Counted from the first letter of the stretch, positions 48,453-57,102 are shown. The stretch is DNA of 64,000 bases from Cryobacterium inferilacus (GCF_019599185.1 NZ_JAIEUL010000001.1:62001-126000), one strand, 5' to 3'. Numbers and translations are program-made. Notes: a model not told the origin generated them from the sequence alone.

Positions 48453-49178
48453 ATGGGGTTCGGTAGGAAAATCGGAGTTGTGGTGCTCGGCGCTGTCCTG
48501 CTGAGCGGCTGTTCGTCCGCGTCGACCGAGGGGGCCGCCTCTCCGGCACAGAGCCCGTCAGCTTCGAGCCCCGCAGCGCCAAGCCCGACGGCTCCAAGCC
48601 CATCCCCGTCGGCCCCCGCCACCACTCCCACCGCGGAGCCCGCGCCCGCGCCGGAGCCGGCGGCCGAACCAGCGCGCCTCGTGATCTCCACGATGCAGCT
48701 CCAGGTGCTCAGCGACAGCGGGGACGTCCTCGACGAGATCGGCATCTTCGACTCGATCGACCCGGCCGTCGCCATCCTCACCGATCTCTTCGAAGCTGCG
48801 CCGGTCGTGACCGCGTATGAGGGCACGTCAGCCGCCGACTACGAGTGGGACGGCTTCATCATCGGCACCGACGGTCCCGCGAACCCGCCGACCGGCGCGG
48901 AGGTGCACGTTCGGGCGATGACGGCCGAGCTGAACGGCATCGGTATCGAGACCGTCGGCGGGTTCGCGGTGGGTGACTCATTGGTACCCATTTCCGAAGC
49001 CTCGCCGGAGGACTCCCGCACCTGGGACAACCGGGGTGTGCTGGAATTGGTCGTGAACGTCGATGAGGTTCCGGTCGAGGGCGACGACATCGACCGGGCT
49101 CTGCACACCGAGCTCAGCGCGCATCCGGCCGACGGCCCGATCAGCCAGATCTCGGCACCGGCGAAGAACTTCGATTAG
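48453..49178 (+). CDS. Predicted lipoprotein, unknown function
   Basis: A 241-residue protein with a lipoprotein signal: basic start, hydrophobic stretch and lipobox LLSGC with Cys20 as the lipidation site (substrate of the Lgt encoded at 17 kb). Residues 21-75 are a Ser/Pro/Ala/Thr linker of low complexity, as in cell-wall-spanning lipoproteins. The remaining 165 residues (from about RLVISTMQLQVL) form an acidic globular domain I cannot assign. ATG 48453 is preceded by AGGGGGA; an in-frame codon at 48429 is less likely. It ends facing a frameshifted minus-strand gene. Confidence 0.8.
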   Translation: MGFGRKIGVVVLGAVLLSGCSSASTEGAASPAQSPSASSPAAPSPTAPSPSPSAPATTPTAEPAPAPEPAAEPARLVISTMQLQVLSDSGDVLDEIGIFDSIDPAVAILTDLFEAAPVVTAYEGTSAADYEWDGFIIGTDGPANPPTGAEVHVRAMTAELNGIGIETVGGFAVGDSLVPISEASPEDSRTWDNRGVLELVVNVDEVPVEGDDIDRALHTELSAHPADGPISQISAPAKNFD

Positions 49179-49198
49179 CACCCCGCCAGCGCTGGTCG

Positions 49199-49605
49199 TC
49201 AGCCGCCGAATACCAGCACTCGCGGATCGACGAGCCCCGCATCCACGACCAGCCGCCCGCCCACGGGCTCGGTCAGGATGACGGTGAACCCTGCAGTTCG
49301 ATCGCCGGAACGGTCAGGTCGCCGAGGTTCACCGTGAGTGCGCACGGGCCGCTCATCGACACGTACCAGCCGGGCGTCACGTTGGGGGCGTCGACCCATT
49401 CGACGGTGCGCACCTCACGGTCGGCCGGGATGACCCCACTCTCCGGATCGACCACCGAGTCCACGTCGAGAATGACGCTGATCACGTCGTGCGTCGTCGC
49501 GACGACGTACCAGCCGTCCTGGGCTGGGAAGTCAACCGGGCTGGCGTCGTCCCAGGTTGCCGCTGACAGTGCAGCGCGCCCGTGGCCTCTCCAAACCCAC
49601 ACCAC
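49199..49605 (-). pseudogene. Frameshifted gene of unknown function
   Basis: Two minus-strand frames read as one protein. The 5' frame (from a GTG at 49605) gives GWYVVATTHDVISVILDVDS and VTPGWYVSMSGPCALTVNL up to AIELQG, then a premature stop. The frame shifted by one base at about 49295 continues FTVILTEPVGGRLVVDAGLV to a stop at 49199. One inserted base would restore a single ORF. The 5' end also looks truncated, since a TAG lies six codons before the GTG. A sequencing error cannot be excluded. Family not recognised. Confidence 0.55.
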
Positions 49606-49652
49606 GAACTGGTGCGTGTACTAGGGAGTGTGCGGTCGGAGCAGACCGACGT

Positions 49653-49682
49653 CTCACCCTCGCCCGTCTCACCCTCGCCGGT
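49653..49682. repeat. 15-bp tandem repeat, two copies
   Basis: CTCACCCTCGCCCGT followed directly by a copy with one difference (CTCACCCTCGCCGGT). It lies between the frameshifted gene and the DUF779 gene; a short CGGTC/GACCG hairpin (49633-49648) is next to it. Confidence 0.7.
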
Positions 49683-49701
49683 CACGGCCGCGGGTCGCGC
49701 C

Positions 49702-50145
49702 CTACGCGCTGAACGAATCCATCAGCTCCGAGCGGATGATGAACCGCACGCCGCGCGGTGCCTCGGCCGAGAACCCGCCGCCTCGGCCCTTGACGGTGTC
49801 GATGAGCAGCGCCGTGTGGCTCCAGTACTCGAACTGTTCGGCGGAAATCCAGAAGTCGATCAGCTGCGCGGGCTCCCCCGCCGGGGCGATGTCGAGCCGG
49901 CCGAGCAGCACGTCCTGGTCGGAGGTGATGAACTCTCCCGCCGGAAAGCACATCGGCGAACTCCCGTCGCAGCATCCGCCGGACTGGTGGAACATCAGTG
50001 GGCCGTGCTCCTCCCACAGGCTCCGCAGCAGGTCCACGGAGCTCTGCGCCAGTGCAACTCTGGACCGGGTCTCTCCCGGGATGGTGATGGTCGCCTCCAC
50101 AGCGGGGCCGATGGCATCCGGTGGTGGTGTGATCAGATCGGTCAT
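49702..50145 (-). CDS. DUF779 family protein
   Basis: A 147-residue DUF779 protein. The family signature HQSGGCCDGSSPMC (about residues 54-67) has three cysteines and a histidine suited to metal or redox chemistry; activity is unknown. DUF779 genes commonly sit beside aldehyde dehydrogenase genes, and so it is here, 96 bases after that gene on the same strand. The ATG at 50143-50145 has GAGGAGG upstream, which decides against longer starts. A large hairpin lies in the gap between the two genes. Confidence 0.88.
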   Translation of the reverse strand: MTDLITPPPDAIGPAVEATITIPGETRSRVALAQSSVDLLRSLWEEHGPLMFHQSGGCCDGSSPMCFPAGEFITSDQDVLLGRLDIAPAGEPAQLIDFWISAEQFEYWSHTALLIDTVKGRGGGFSAEAPRGVRFIIRSELMDSFSA

Positions 50146-50181
50146 GGGTGCCTCCTCTTGGAGCGGATGGAGCATTTGGAG

Positions 50182-50232
50182 AGGCGGTGCCGGCCGCACG
50201 GCCTTGGGGGCGTCGCCCGGCCGGCACCGCCT
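50182..50232 (-). terminator. Long-stem hairpin between aldehyde dehydrogenase and DUF779
   Basis: A perfect 15-bp GC-rich stem (50182-50196 with 50218-50232), 21-base loop, 9 bases after the dehydrogenase stop. It could attenuate transcription into the DUF779 gene or protect the upstream mRNA. Confidence 0.6.
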
Positions 50233-50241
50233 GTTCGCGGG

Positions 50242-51765
50242 TTAGAAGAAGCCCAACGCGTCTTCGGAGTAGGACACCAGCAGGTTCTTGGTCTGCTGGT
50301 AGTGGCCGAGCGCGAGCTTGTTGTTCTCCCGGCCGATACCCGAGCTCTTGTAGCCGCCGAAAGCCGCTCCAGCCGGGTAGTTGTGATAGTTGTTCACCCA
50401 GACGCGTCCGGCGTGCAGGTCACGGCCGGCGCGGTATGCGGTGGTGCCGTTGCGCGACCAGACCCCGGCCCCGAGCCCGTAGAGGGTGTCGTTGGCGATC
50501 GAGATGGCGTCGTCGTAGTCGTCGAAGCTGGTCACGGCCACGACGGGTCCGAAGATCTCCTCCTGGAAGATGCGCATCTTGTTCTGGCCCTCGAAGATGG
50601 TCGGCTGCACGTAGTAGCCGCCGCTGAGGTCGCCGCCCAGGTCGACCTGCTCGCCGCCGAGCAGCAGCTTGGCGCCCTCCTTCTTGCCGATGTCGATGTA
50701 GGAGAGGATTTTCTCGAGCTGGTCGTTGCTGGCCTGGGCACCGACCTGGGTGTCGGTGTCGAGCGGGTTGCCCTGCTTGGCCAGTTTGGTGCGCTCGATG
50801 GCGCCGCCGAGGAAGCTGTCGTAGATGGGCTTGTGCAGCAGCGCGCGGCTGGGGCAGGTGCAGACCTCACCCTGATTGAAGGCGAAGAGCACGAAGCCTT
50901 CCTGCGCCTTGTCGTAGTAGCTGTCGTTCTTCTGCGCGACGTCGTCGAAGAAGATGTTGGCGCTCTTGCCACCCAGCTCCACGGTCGACGGGATGATGTT
51001 GGCGCTGGCATACTGCAGGATCAGCCGGCCGGTGGTGGTCTCGCCCGTGAAGGCGATCTTGCGGATACGGTTCGACGAGGCCAGCGGCTTGCCCGCTTCG
51101 ATACCGAAGCCGTTGACGATGTTGAGCACCCCGGGCGGCAGGATGTCGCCGATCAGTTCGATCAGCACCAGGATCGACGCGGGGGTTTGCTCGGCGGGCT
51201 TGAGCACGACGGCGTTGCCGGCGGCGAGGGCCGGTGCGAGCTTCCAGACCGCCATCAGGATCGGGAAGTTCCAGGGGATGATCTGGCCGACCACGCCGAG
51301 GGGCTCGTGGAACTGGTAGGACATGGTGTCGTTGTCGAGTTCGGCATGATCGCCGTCCTGGGCGCGGATGGCGGAGGCGAAGTACCTGAAGTGGTCCGCG
51401 GCCAGCGGCAGGTCCGCGTTCAGCGGCTCTCGGATGGGCTTGCCGTTGTCCCAGCTTTCGGCGACCGCGAGCAGCTCTCGGTTCGCGTCGATGACATCCG
51501 CGATCTTGTTCAGCACCGCGGCCCGGTGTGTGGCCGTGCTCTTGCCCCAGGCCGGTGCGGCCTTGTGGGCGGCGTCGAGGGCCAGGTCGATGTCTTCGTG
51601 AGTGCTGCGGGCGACCTCGGTGAACGGTTTGCCGTTGACCGGGGAGATGTCTTCGAAGTACTGGCCCTTGACCGGCGGCACCCATTCGCCTCCGATCCAG
51701 TTCTCGTAGCGGGGCTTGAAGGTGACTTTCGCATCCGGTGTGCCGGGGGCGGCGTAAACGGTCAT
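50242..51765 (-). CDS. NAD-dependent aldehyde dehydrogenase (AldB/ExaC type)
   Basis: Oxidises an aldehyde, probably acetaldehyde or a similar short-chain aldehyde, to the acid. The 507-residue protein has all family motifs: [17 protein letters not shown] (155-180), the nucleotide-site FTGETTTGR (239-247), general base Glu263 in [14 protein letters not shown], and catalytic Cys302 in [12 protein letters not shown]. The CTC form and the DUF779 neighbour point to the AldB/ExaC subgroup. ATG 51763-51765 has AAGGAG upstream. A GAF-domain regulator 0.9 kb away is the likely controller. Confidence 0.93.
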   Translation of the reverse strand: MTVYAAPGTPDAKVTFKPRYENWIGGEWVPPVKGQYFEDISPVNGKPFTEVARSTHEDIDLALDAAHKAAPAWGKSTATHRAAVLNKIADVIDANRELLAVAESWDNGKPIREPLNADLPLAADHFRYFASAIRAQDGDHAELDNDTMSYQFHEPLGVVGQIIPWNFPILMAVWKLAPALAAGNAVVLKPAEQTPASILVLIELIGDILPPGVLNIVNGFGIEAGKPLASSNRIRKIAFTGETTTGRLILQYASANIIPSTVELGGKSANIFFDDVAQKNDSYYDKAQEGFVLFAFNQGEVCTCPSRALLHKPIYDSFLGGAIERTKLAKQGNPLDTDTQVGAQASNDQLEKILSYIDIGKKEGAKLLLGGEQVDLGGDLSGGYYVQPTIFEGQNKMRIFQEEIFGPVVAVTSFDDYDDAISIANDTLYGLGAGVWSRNGTTAYRAGRDLHAGRVWVNNYHNYPAGAAFGGYKSSGIGRENNKLALGHYQQTKNLLVSYSEDALGFF

Positions 51766-51818
51766 TTCACTCCTTGTTCGACGGCTCTGTCGATGGTTTC
51801 CGCGTCGTTGCGGTCCAT
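51762..51818 (-). CDS. Possible 18-residue leader ORF coupled to aldehyde dehydrogenase
   Basis: ATG at 51816-51818 opens an 18-codon ORF ([18 protein letters not shown]) whose TGA overlaps the dehydrogenase ATG (ATGA). The dehydrogenase ribosome binding site AAGGAG lies inside it. It has no good Shine-Dalgarno of its own, so it may be chance. Confidence 0.3.
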   Translation of the reverse strand: MDRNDAETIDRAVEQGVK

Positions 51819-51860
51819 GGGGTGAGCCTACGAAGGCAGAGGTTGCGAAACGTTGCGGTC
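51806..51860. repeat. Direct repeat CGTTGCGGTC in the dehydrogenase control region
   Basis: CGTTGCGGTC at 51806-51815 and again at 51851-51860, 45 bp apart, with a further GGTTGCG at 51841-51847. They lie in the 196-base divergent gap between the dehydrogenase and a membrane protein. Candidate binding sites for the neighbouring GAF regulator; unproven. Confidence 0.4.
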
Positions 51861-51948
51861 GCTCCCCGGTCCGGTCCGGTGGTCGAGGTCATCCTCCGGT
51901 TTGATCCGGTCACCCTGCAGACGGATGCCGGGCCGGGACCGGTTTGCC

Positions 51949-51954
51949 TAGCGT
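51949..51954 (+). promoter_or_regulatory. Putative -10 element of the membrane protein gene
   Basis: TAGCGT, 7 bases before the ATG at 51962. GAGGG in the spacer could instead be a Shine-Dalgarno, so leaderless transcription is less certain here. Confidence 0.35.
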
Positions 51955-51961
51955 TGAGGGC

Positions 51962-52636
51962 ATGGAAACCCTGGAGAGTTCGCGCATCGTCAGGTCCACG
52001 CCCTCGAGCGGCGGCTGGTGGCACGCCGATACCCGCTCGTCGGCGCTGCGGGCGGCAACGGTGGTCGTCGGCGGCGCGGTCCTGATCGGCGGGCTGACCA
52101 GTTTCGCGCAGCTGTACCTGCCGCCCTGGGTCAATTCACTCAGCAACTCGGCCGGCGGCTGGACGATGTTCAGCTTCCTGCTCGTCTGGCTCAGCCGGGC
52201 CCGGCCGGTGCTCGCTGGGGTGCTCGGCATCGTGGCCTTCCAGCTTCTCGTCGAGTCGTACAGCGTGGTGTCCGAGTGGCGCGGGTTCGACGACGGCGAT
52301 CCGTTCAGCTCGATCTGGACCGTTGTCGGTCTCGCCGCTGGGCCGCTGCTTGGCGTTGCCGCCGGTCTGGTGCGCCATGCCCCACCGCTGTGGCGCGCGT
52401 TGGCGGTCACGCCGCTGAGCGCTGTGCTGCTGGGTGAGGGGATCTGGGCGCTCAACACCATTGCCGACACCACGAGCCCGGTCTACTGGACCCTCGAGAT
52501 CGTGCTGTCGGCCGCCTTCCTGCTCGCGGCGGTCCTGCACGGCCGGCTCGTCCCCCGGGCCATCTCGCTGGTGACCAGCGCGTGGCTGGTGGGCACGCTC
52601 GCCTTCGTGGGTGTGCTGGTGTTCGTCCTGAACTGA
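51962..52636 (+). CDS. Integral membrane protein, unknown (possibly DUF6518)
   Basis: A 224-residue protein with six or seven hydrophobic helices (about residues 32-52, 66-80, 85-102, 122-140, 147-165, 172-190, 200-220) and a short polar N-terminus. The layout resembles the small actinobacterial DUF6518 family, but this is only an impression. ATG 51962 is chosen over an in-frame TTG at 51944. It is divergent from the aldehyde dehydrogenase and convergent with the GAF regulator; a role with either is not evident. Confidence 0.75.
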   Translation: METLESSRIVRSTPSSGGWWHADTRSSALRAATVVVGGAVLIGGLTSFAQLYLPPWVNSLSNSAGGWTMFSFLLVWLSRARPVLAGVLGIVAFQLLVESYSVVSEWRGFDDGDPFSSIWTVVGLAAGPLLGVAAGLVRHAPPLWRALAVTPLSAVLLGEGIWALNTIADTTSPVYWTLEIVLSAAFLLAAVLHGRLVPRAISLVTSAWLVGTLAFVGVLVFVLN

Positions 52637-52639
52637 GCG

Positions 52640-52681
52640 CTGATCCTTCCCGGCTGACCCTTCCCGACTGACCCTGCCTGG
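52640..52681. repeat. 14-bp tandem repeat, three copies
   Basis: CTGATCCTTCCCGG, CTGACCCTTCCCGA and CTGACCCTGCCTGG follow each other directly and nearly fill the 48-base gap between two convergent genes. No hairpin terminator is seen in this gap. Confidence 0.75.
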
Positions 52682-52684
52682 CTG

Positions 52685-54046
52685 CTACGCGCGAAGCTCG
52701 GTCTCGATCCGGGCGAGACGTGCCGCCACGGCGGCTCGCTGCGGGGACCGGGCGGGCAGGAGCTCGAGGCAGGCCCGCCACACCTCGCTGTCCCAGGCGG
52801 CCTCCTCGGTGCGGGCGTAGTCGAGCAGCACCTCCACCGAGGCGTCGCTGAGCAGGGTCTGGCGCAGGCGCCCGCTCACCTCCGCGCGGATTTCGGCGAC
52901 ACCCGGTGACGTGGAGCCCGGCAGCACCGTTCCCCGGTAGGCGGCCAGGGCCATCCGGTGGGCGCCGCGGGCGAGGAGGCGGAGGACCCGGGCGGCATCC
53001 GTGTCGACGCTGGTCTCTAGGCGGTACGGGCGTGAGCCGACCCGCAGCTGAGGATGGCTGACCGCGAGTACCCGGCGCAACCGCACCATCTCGGCGCGCA
53101 GGTTCTCGACGGCGTGCGGCTGTTCGTCGCTGAGGAGGCCGGCGAGCCGGTCGGCGGACAGGCCCTGCCTGTGCCAGGTGAGCAGGAGCACGATCTCGGC
53201 GTGCCGGGGGCTGAGGTCCACGCTGTGTTTGTCGACGCTGTCTTTCTCAACGCTGTGCTCACCGCCGTGGGAGCCGTGCAGTGCGCCGTGTTCGGTGCCC
53301 AGCACGCTGAGCAGCAGGCCGGGGGCGGTGAAGCCCGACGGGCGTGCCGGTGCCGGCCGCGGGGCGCTGAGGCTCTGGATGCGCAGTTCAGCTTCGAGCG
53401 CCGCGACGGCGGCCTCCACCAGCGGCAGGGTCTGCGGCGCCACGGCGGCGTCTCCCCCGGTGATGTCGATGACGCCGAGCACCATTCCGCTGACAGGGTC
53501 GTGAATGGGCACCGCGGTGCAGCTGAACGGATGGGCGAGCTGGTTGAAGTGCTCGGCGCGTTGGATCTGGATGCCGTGGTCGAGTGCCAGCGCGGTGCCG
53601 GGCGCGCTCGTGCCGACCCGGGCCTCCGACCAGTCGGCGCCGACCACGAAGTGCATGTCTTCGGCCAGGGTGCGCACAGCGCTGTCGCCGTCGATCCAGA
53701 GCAGTCGGCCGGCCTCGTCGGCCACCGCCACGATCAGCCCGAATTCGGCCGCGTGTCGTACCAGGAGGGTGTTGATCACCGGCAGCACAGCGGCGAGCGG
53801 GTTCCGTGCCCGCAGCCGCCCGAGTTCGTCGGCGCTCAACGTCGGTGCGGCCTGCGCCGTCAACGGGTCCAGTCGCAGGGAGATCGACCGCTGCCAGGAT
53901 TCCCGCACCAGTCGCCGCACCCCGGTCTGGACGGCACCGGAGCGAAGGTCCGTGCGGTCGCCGATCGCGGCCTCATGCAGGCGTTCCTGCCGGGAGAAGG
54001 TGACCAGGGGCGAATCGGCGGCCGTTACCGTCCACGGGCTGCTCAC
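52685..54046 (-). CDS. GAF-domain transcriptional regulator (likely aldehyde dehydrogenase control)
   Basis: A 453-residue regulator. The N-terminal half resembles AcoR-type activators: VRESWQRSISLRLDP, then a GAF domain (about 75-225) with GADWSEARVGTSAPGTAL and HPFSCTAVPIHDP. It lacks the sigma54 AAA+ domain; instead residues about 270-350 form a winged-helix-like segment (RHAEIVLLLTWHRQGLSADR, LRAEMVRLRRVL). Such proteins sit beside aldehyde dehydrogenase genes in actinobacteria. I choose GTG 54044-54046 because GGAGG lies 4 bases upstream; TTG 54059-54061 is the alternative. Target and ligand are inferred only. Confidence 0.85.
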   Translation of the reverse strand: MSSPWTVTAADSPLVTFSRQERLHEAAIGDRTDLRSGAVQTGVRRLVRESWQRSISLRLDPLTAQAAPTLSADELGRLRARNPLAAVLPVINTLLVRHAAEFGLIVAVADEAGRLLWIDGDSAVRTLAEDMHFVVGADWSEARVGTSAPGTALALDHGIQIQRAEHFNQLAHPFSCTAVPIHDPVSGMVLGVIDITGGDAAVAPQTLPLVEAAVAALEAELRIQSLSAPRPAPARPSGFTAPGLLLSVLGTEHGALHGSHGGEHSVEKDSVDKHSVDLSPRHAEIVLLLTWHRQGLSADRLAGLLSDEQPHAVENLRAEMVRLRRVLAVSHPQLRVGSRPYRLETSVDTDAARVLRLLARGAHRMALAAYRGTVLPGSTSPGVAEIRAEVSGRLRQTLLSDASVEVLLDYARTEEAAWDSEVWRACLELLPARSPQRAAVAARLARIETELRA

Positions 54047-54136
54047 TACACCTCCGATCAACGCTGGTCGTAGGCGACCTGCGCGTTCCGGCCGGTCGGG
54101 TGCTTCATTGTAGGCACAGTCAGCGAAAAAGGGGTG

Positions 54137-55234
54137 TTAGGACCCGATCTCCTGGTACGCGGCGAACAGCAGGGAGGCATCCGGCGCTTCGAGCACGGTG
54201 GGCTTGCCGATGTCGTCGAGCACGATGAAGCGCAACATGCCGCTGCGGGTCTTCTTGTCGCGCTGCATCGTGGCCAGCAGCGTGGGCCACCGGCCGACGG
54301 GGTAGCTGATCGGCAGGGTGAGCGACTCCAGGATGCGGCGGTGCCGGTCGACGGCCTCATCGGAGAGCCGGCCGCTGAGGCGGGCGAGCTCCGCGGCGAA
54401 CATCATGCCGACGGCGACAGCGGCGCCGTGGCGCCAGCCGTAGCGTTCGGCGTGCTCGACGGCGTGGCCGAGGGTGTGCCCGTAGTTGAGGATCTCGCGG
54501 AGGCCGGCCTCCTTGAAGTCCGCGCCGACGACACGGGCCTTCATGTCGATGGCCAGCTCGAGCACTCGGCGGAATTCGGCGGTGGTGGGGTCGGTGACGG
54601 CGGCGACGTCGGCCTCGACGATGTCGAGGATCTCCGGCACCTGGATGAAACCGGCCTTCACAATCTCGGCGAAGCCGGCGAGGATCTCGTTGCGGGGCAG
54701 GTCGGCGAGAATGTCGAGGTCGCAGACCACGGCGGCCGGTGCGTAGAAGGTGCCGACGAGGTTCTTGCCCTCTGCGGTGTTGATGCCGTTCTTGCCGCCG
54801 ACGGCGGCGTCGACCATACCGAGCACACTGGTGGGGATCTGCACGAGCTTGACCCCGCGCAGCCAAGTCGCGGCCACGAAGCCGGCGAGGTCGGTGACGG
54901 CGCCGCCGCCGAAGCCGATCACGGCGTCGGTGCGGGTGAAGTCGGCCTGCCCCATCACCTGCCAGCAGAACGCGGCTACCTCCACCCGTTTGGCGGGCTC
55001 GGCGTCTGGTACCTCGGCGATGAGCACCTCGTACCGGCCGAGCAGGCTCTCGCGCAGCGCCACAGCCCTCGCACCCAGGTGCGAGGTGTGCACGATCAGG
55101 ACCTTCTTGACGGTGTCGCCCAGTTGCTCGGCGACGTCGGCGACGATGCCACGGTCGATCAGCACCGGGTAGCTGTCGACACCGGTCACGGTAATGGTGG
55201 TGGTACCGGATTCTGCGGGGATCATGTCTGTCAC
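54137..55234 (-). CDS. aroB: 3-dehydroquinate synthase
   Basis: AroB cyclises DAHP to 3-dehydroquinate using NAD and a metal ion. The 365-residue protein shows IGFGGGAVTDLAGFVAATWLRG (NAD site), PTSVLGMVDAAVGGKNGIN, and the metal-binding LNYGHTLGHAVEH. The start is ambiguous: GTG 55232-55234 overlaps the aroK stop by 4 bases and is preferred, while ATG 55250-55252 and ATG 55223-55225 are also in frame. It is the last gene of the aro cluster here. Confidence 0.95.
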   Translation of the reverse strand: MTDMIPAESGTTTITVTGVDSYPVLIDRGIVADVAEQLGDTVKKVLIVHTSHLGARAVALRESLLGRYEVLIAEVPDAEPAKRVEVAAFCWQVMGQADFTRTDAVIGFGGGAVTDLAGFVAATWLRGVKLVQIPTSVLGMVDAAVGGKNGINTAEGKNLVGTFYAPAAVVCDLDILADLPRNEILAGFAEIVKAGFIQVPEILDIVEADVAAVTDPTTAEFRRVLELAIDMKARVVGADFKEAGLREILNYGHTLGHAVEHAERYGWRHGAAVAVGMMFAAELARLSGRLSDEAVDRHRRILESLTLPISYPVGRWPTLLATMQRDKKTRSGMLRFIVLDDIGKPTVLEAPDASLLFAAYQEIGS

Positions 55235-55887
55235 GAGTGCTTCTTTACCCATTTCACAATATCGGCGGCGATGGCGTCGACCGGCCTGGTCGACGTGTCG
55301 AAGTGGATGCTGGCCAGCGCCTCGTACAGCGGGCGGCGCTCGTCGTAGATCTGTTGCCAGGCGTCCGGCCCCGCGGCGAGCAGGGGCCGTTTGGCGTTCT
55401 TGGTGCGCTTTCGCACGGCATCAGCGGTGGTGCTGAGCGAGATCACGGTCGCGCGGCGCAGGTCCGCCTGGGTGGCGGGGTCGAGCACCGCTCCCCCGCC
55501 CAGGGAGACGACGGCCCGTTGCTGTTGCAGAGCGTGGGCGACGGCGGCGCGTTCGAGCGCCCGGAAATGGGGCTCGCCGTGCCGGGCGAAGATCTCGGTG
55601 ATCGGGCCGTGCTCGGCCTCGATGTCGGTGTCGGTGTCGATGAACGGCACCCGCAGGCTACGTGCCACCCTGCGTCCGATCTTGGACTTCCCCGACGCCA
55701 TCGGTCCGATGAACACGAGCGGGTACAGCGGAGTGTCCCGGTCGTGGCGGGACTCCGCGGTCACGGGCCGGGCGTCGCCCGCGTCCGCGTCCGAATGCTC
55801 TCGGTCTGCCCGAGCGGCGGGAGCCGACGTCGGCGCCGCTGGCCAGCCCTCGGCCGGGCGGGACGCATCCGGGCTCAGGAACAGCAC
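55231..55887 (-). CDS. aroK: Shikimate kinase
   Basis: AroK phosphorylates shikimate. The kinase core shows the P-loop VFIGPMASGKSKIGRRVAR, the shikimate-binding FIDTDTDIE and the SLGGGAVLD loop. From the GTG at 55885-55887, one base after the aroC stop, the protein has 218 residues including about 50 extra Ala/Asp/Arg-rich residues before the core. An alternative GTG at 55762-55764 gives 177 residues, the usual family length. The sequence does not decide between them; I give the longer form because of the tight spacing to aroC. Confidence 0.9.
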   Translation of the reverse strand: MLFLSPDASRPAEGWPAAPTSAPAARADREHSDADAGDARPVTAESRHDRDTPLYPLVFIGPMASGKSKIGRRVARSLRVPFIDTDTDIEAEHGPITEIFARHGEPHFRALERAAVAHALQQQRAVVSLGGGAVLDPATQADLRRATVISLSTTADAVRKRTKNAKRPLLAAGPDAWQQIYDERRPLYEALASIHFDTSTRPVDAIAADIVKWVKKHS

Positions 55888-55888
55888 G

Positions 55889-57097
55889 TCAGACAGAGGC
55901 GTCGCTGGTCGAGCCGGTGCGCAGGTTCGCCGGGATGCTCGCGAGGTAGGCGTCGAGGTTGCGTCGCGTCTCGCTGAGCGAGTCGCCACCGAACTTCTCC
56001 AGCATCGAGTTCGCCAGTACGAGCGCGACCATGGCCTCGGCGACGACCCCGGCCGCCGGAACCGCACAGACGTCGGAACGCTGGTGGTGCGCGGGCGCGG
56101 CCTCGCTGGTGGTGATGTCAACGGTGCGCAGCGCACGAGGAATCGTCGCGATGGGCTTCATGCCGGCGCGGACCCGCAGCACCGTGCCGGTGCTCATGCC
56201 GCCCTCGGTTCCGCCGGCCTTGTCGCTGGAGCGGATGATACGGTCGTCGACCTGCACGAGTTCGTCGTGCGCGTCCGAGCCGCGGCGGGTGGTGGTGAGG
56301 AAGCCGTCGCCGACCTCGACACCCTTGATCGCCTGGATGCCCATCAGGGCCGCGGCCAGCTGCGAGTCGAGCCTGCGGTCCCAGTGCACGAACGAGCCGA
56401 GCCCGGGGGGCAGGTTGTAGGCGAGCACCTCGACGATGCCGCCGAGGGTGTCACCGTCCTTGTGGGCGGCGTCCACCTCCGCGACCATCAGGGCGCTGGT
56501 CGTGGGGTCGAAGCAGCGCAGCGGGTCGGCGTCGAGGGCGTCGACATCGTTCGGGAGCGGGAGGGGCGAGCCCTCTGGCACACGAACGGGGCCGATGGAG
56601 AGGGTGTGGCTGACCAGCTCGATGCCGAGCCCGGCCAGGAACGCTCTGGCAACGGCGCCGAGGGCGACCCTGGCGGCCGTCTCCCTGGCGCTGGCACGCT
56701 CGAGTACGGGCCGGGCCTCGTCGAAGTCGTACTTCTGCATGCCGACCAGATCGGCGTGGCCGGGGCGCGGGCGCACGAGCGGAGCACCACGACCGCGGCT
56801 GAGCTTGTCTGCATCCACGGGTTCGGGGCTCATCACGTCGACCCACTTGGGCCATTCGGTGTTGCCGATCCGCAGGGCCACAGGGCCGCCGAGGGTGAGG
56901 CCGTGGCGCACACCGCCGGAGATGTTCAGCTCGTCCTGTTCGAACTTCATGCGGGCGCCTCGGCCGTAGCCGAGTTTGCGGCGCGCAAGATCGAGGCGGA
57001 TGTCATCAAGGGTGATCGGGATCCCTGCGGGCAAACCCTCGACAATGGCGAGGAGTTCGGGGCCGTGGGATTCTCCGGCGGTGAGCCAACGAAGCAT
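55889..57097 (-). CDS. aroC: Chorismate synthase
   Basis: AroC makes chorismate from EPSP with reduced FMN. The 402-residue protein begins [20 protein letters not shown] and contains the conserved [13 protein letters not shown] and [20 protein letters not shown] and the C-terminal [20 protein letters not shown] at 57095-57097, 5 bases after aroE. Chorismate then feeds TrpE, encoded at 21.6-23.1 kb. Confidence 0.97.
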   Translation of the reverse strand: MLRWLTAGESHGPELLAIVEGLPAGIPITLDDIRLDLARRKLGYGRGARMKFEQDELNISGGVRHGLTLGGPVALRIGNTEWPKWVDVMSPEPVDADKLSRGRGAPLVRPRPGHADLVGMQKYDFDEARPVLERASARETAARVALGAVARAFLAGLGIELVSHTLSIGPVRVPEGSPLPLPNDVDALDADPLRCFDPTTSALMVAEVDAAHKDGDTLGGIVEVLAYNLPPGLGSFVHWDRRLDSQLAAALMGIQAIKGVEVGDGFLTTTRRGSDAHDELVQVDDRIIRSSDKAGGTEGGMSTGTVLRVRAGMKPIATIPRALRTVDITTSEAAPAHHQRSDVCAVPAAGVVAEAMVALVLANSMLEKFGGDSLSETRRNLDAYLASIPANLRTGSTSDASV

Positions 57098-57102
57098 GGG
57101 TT

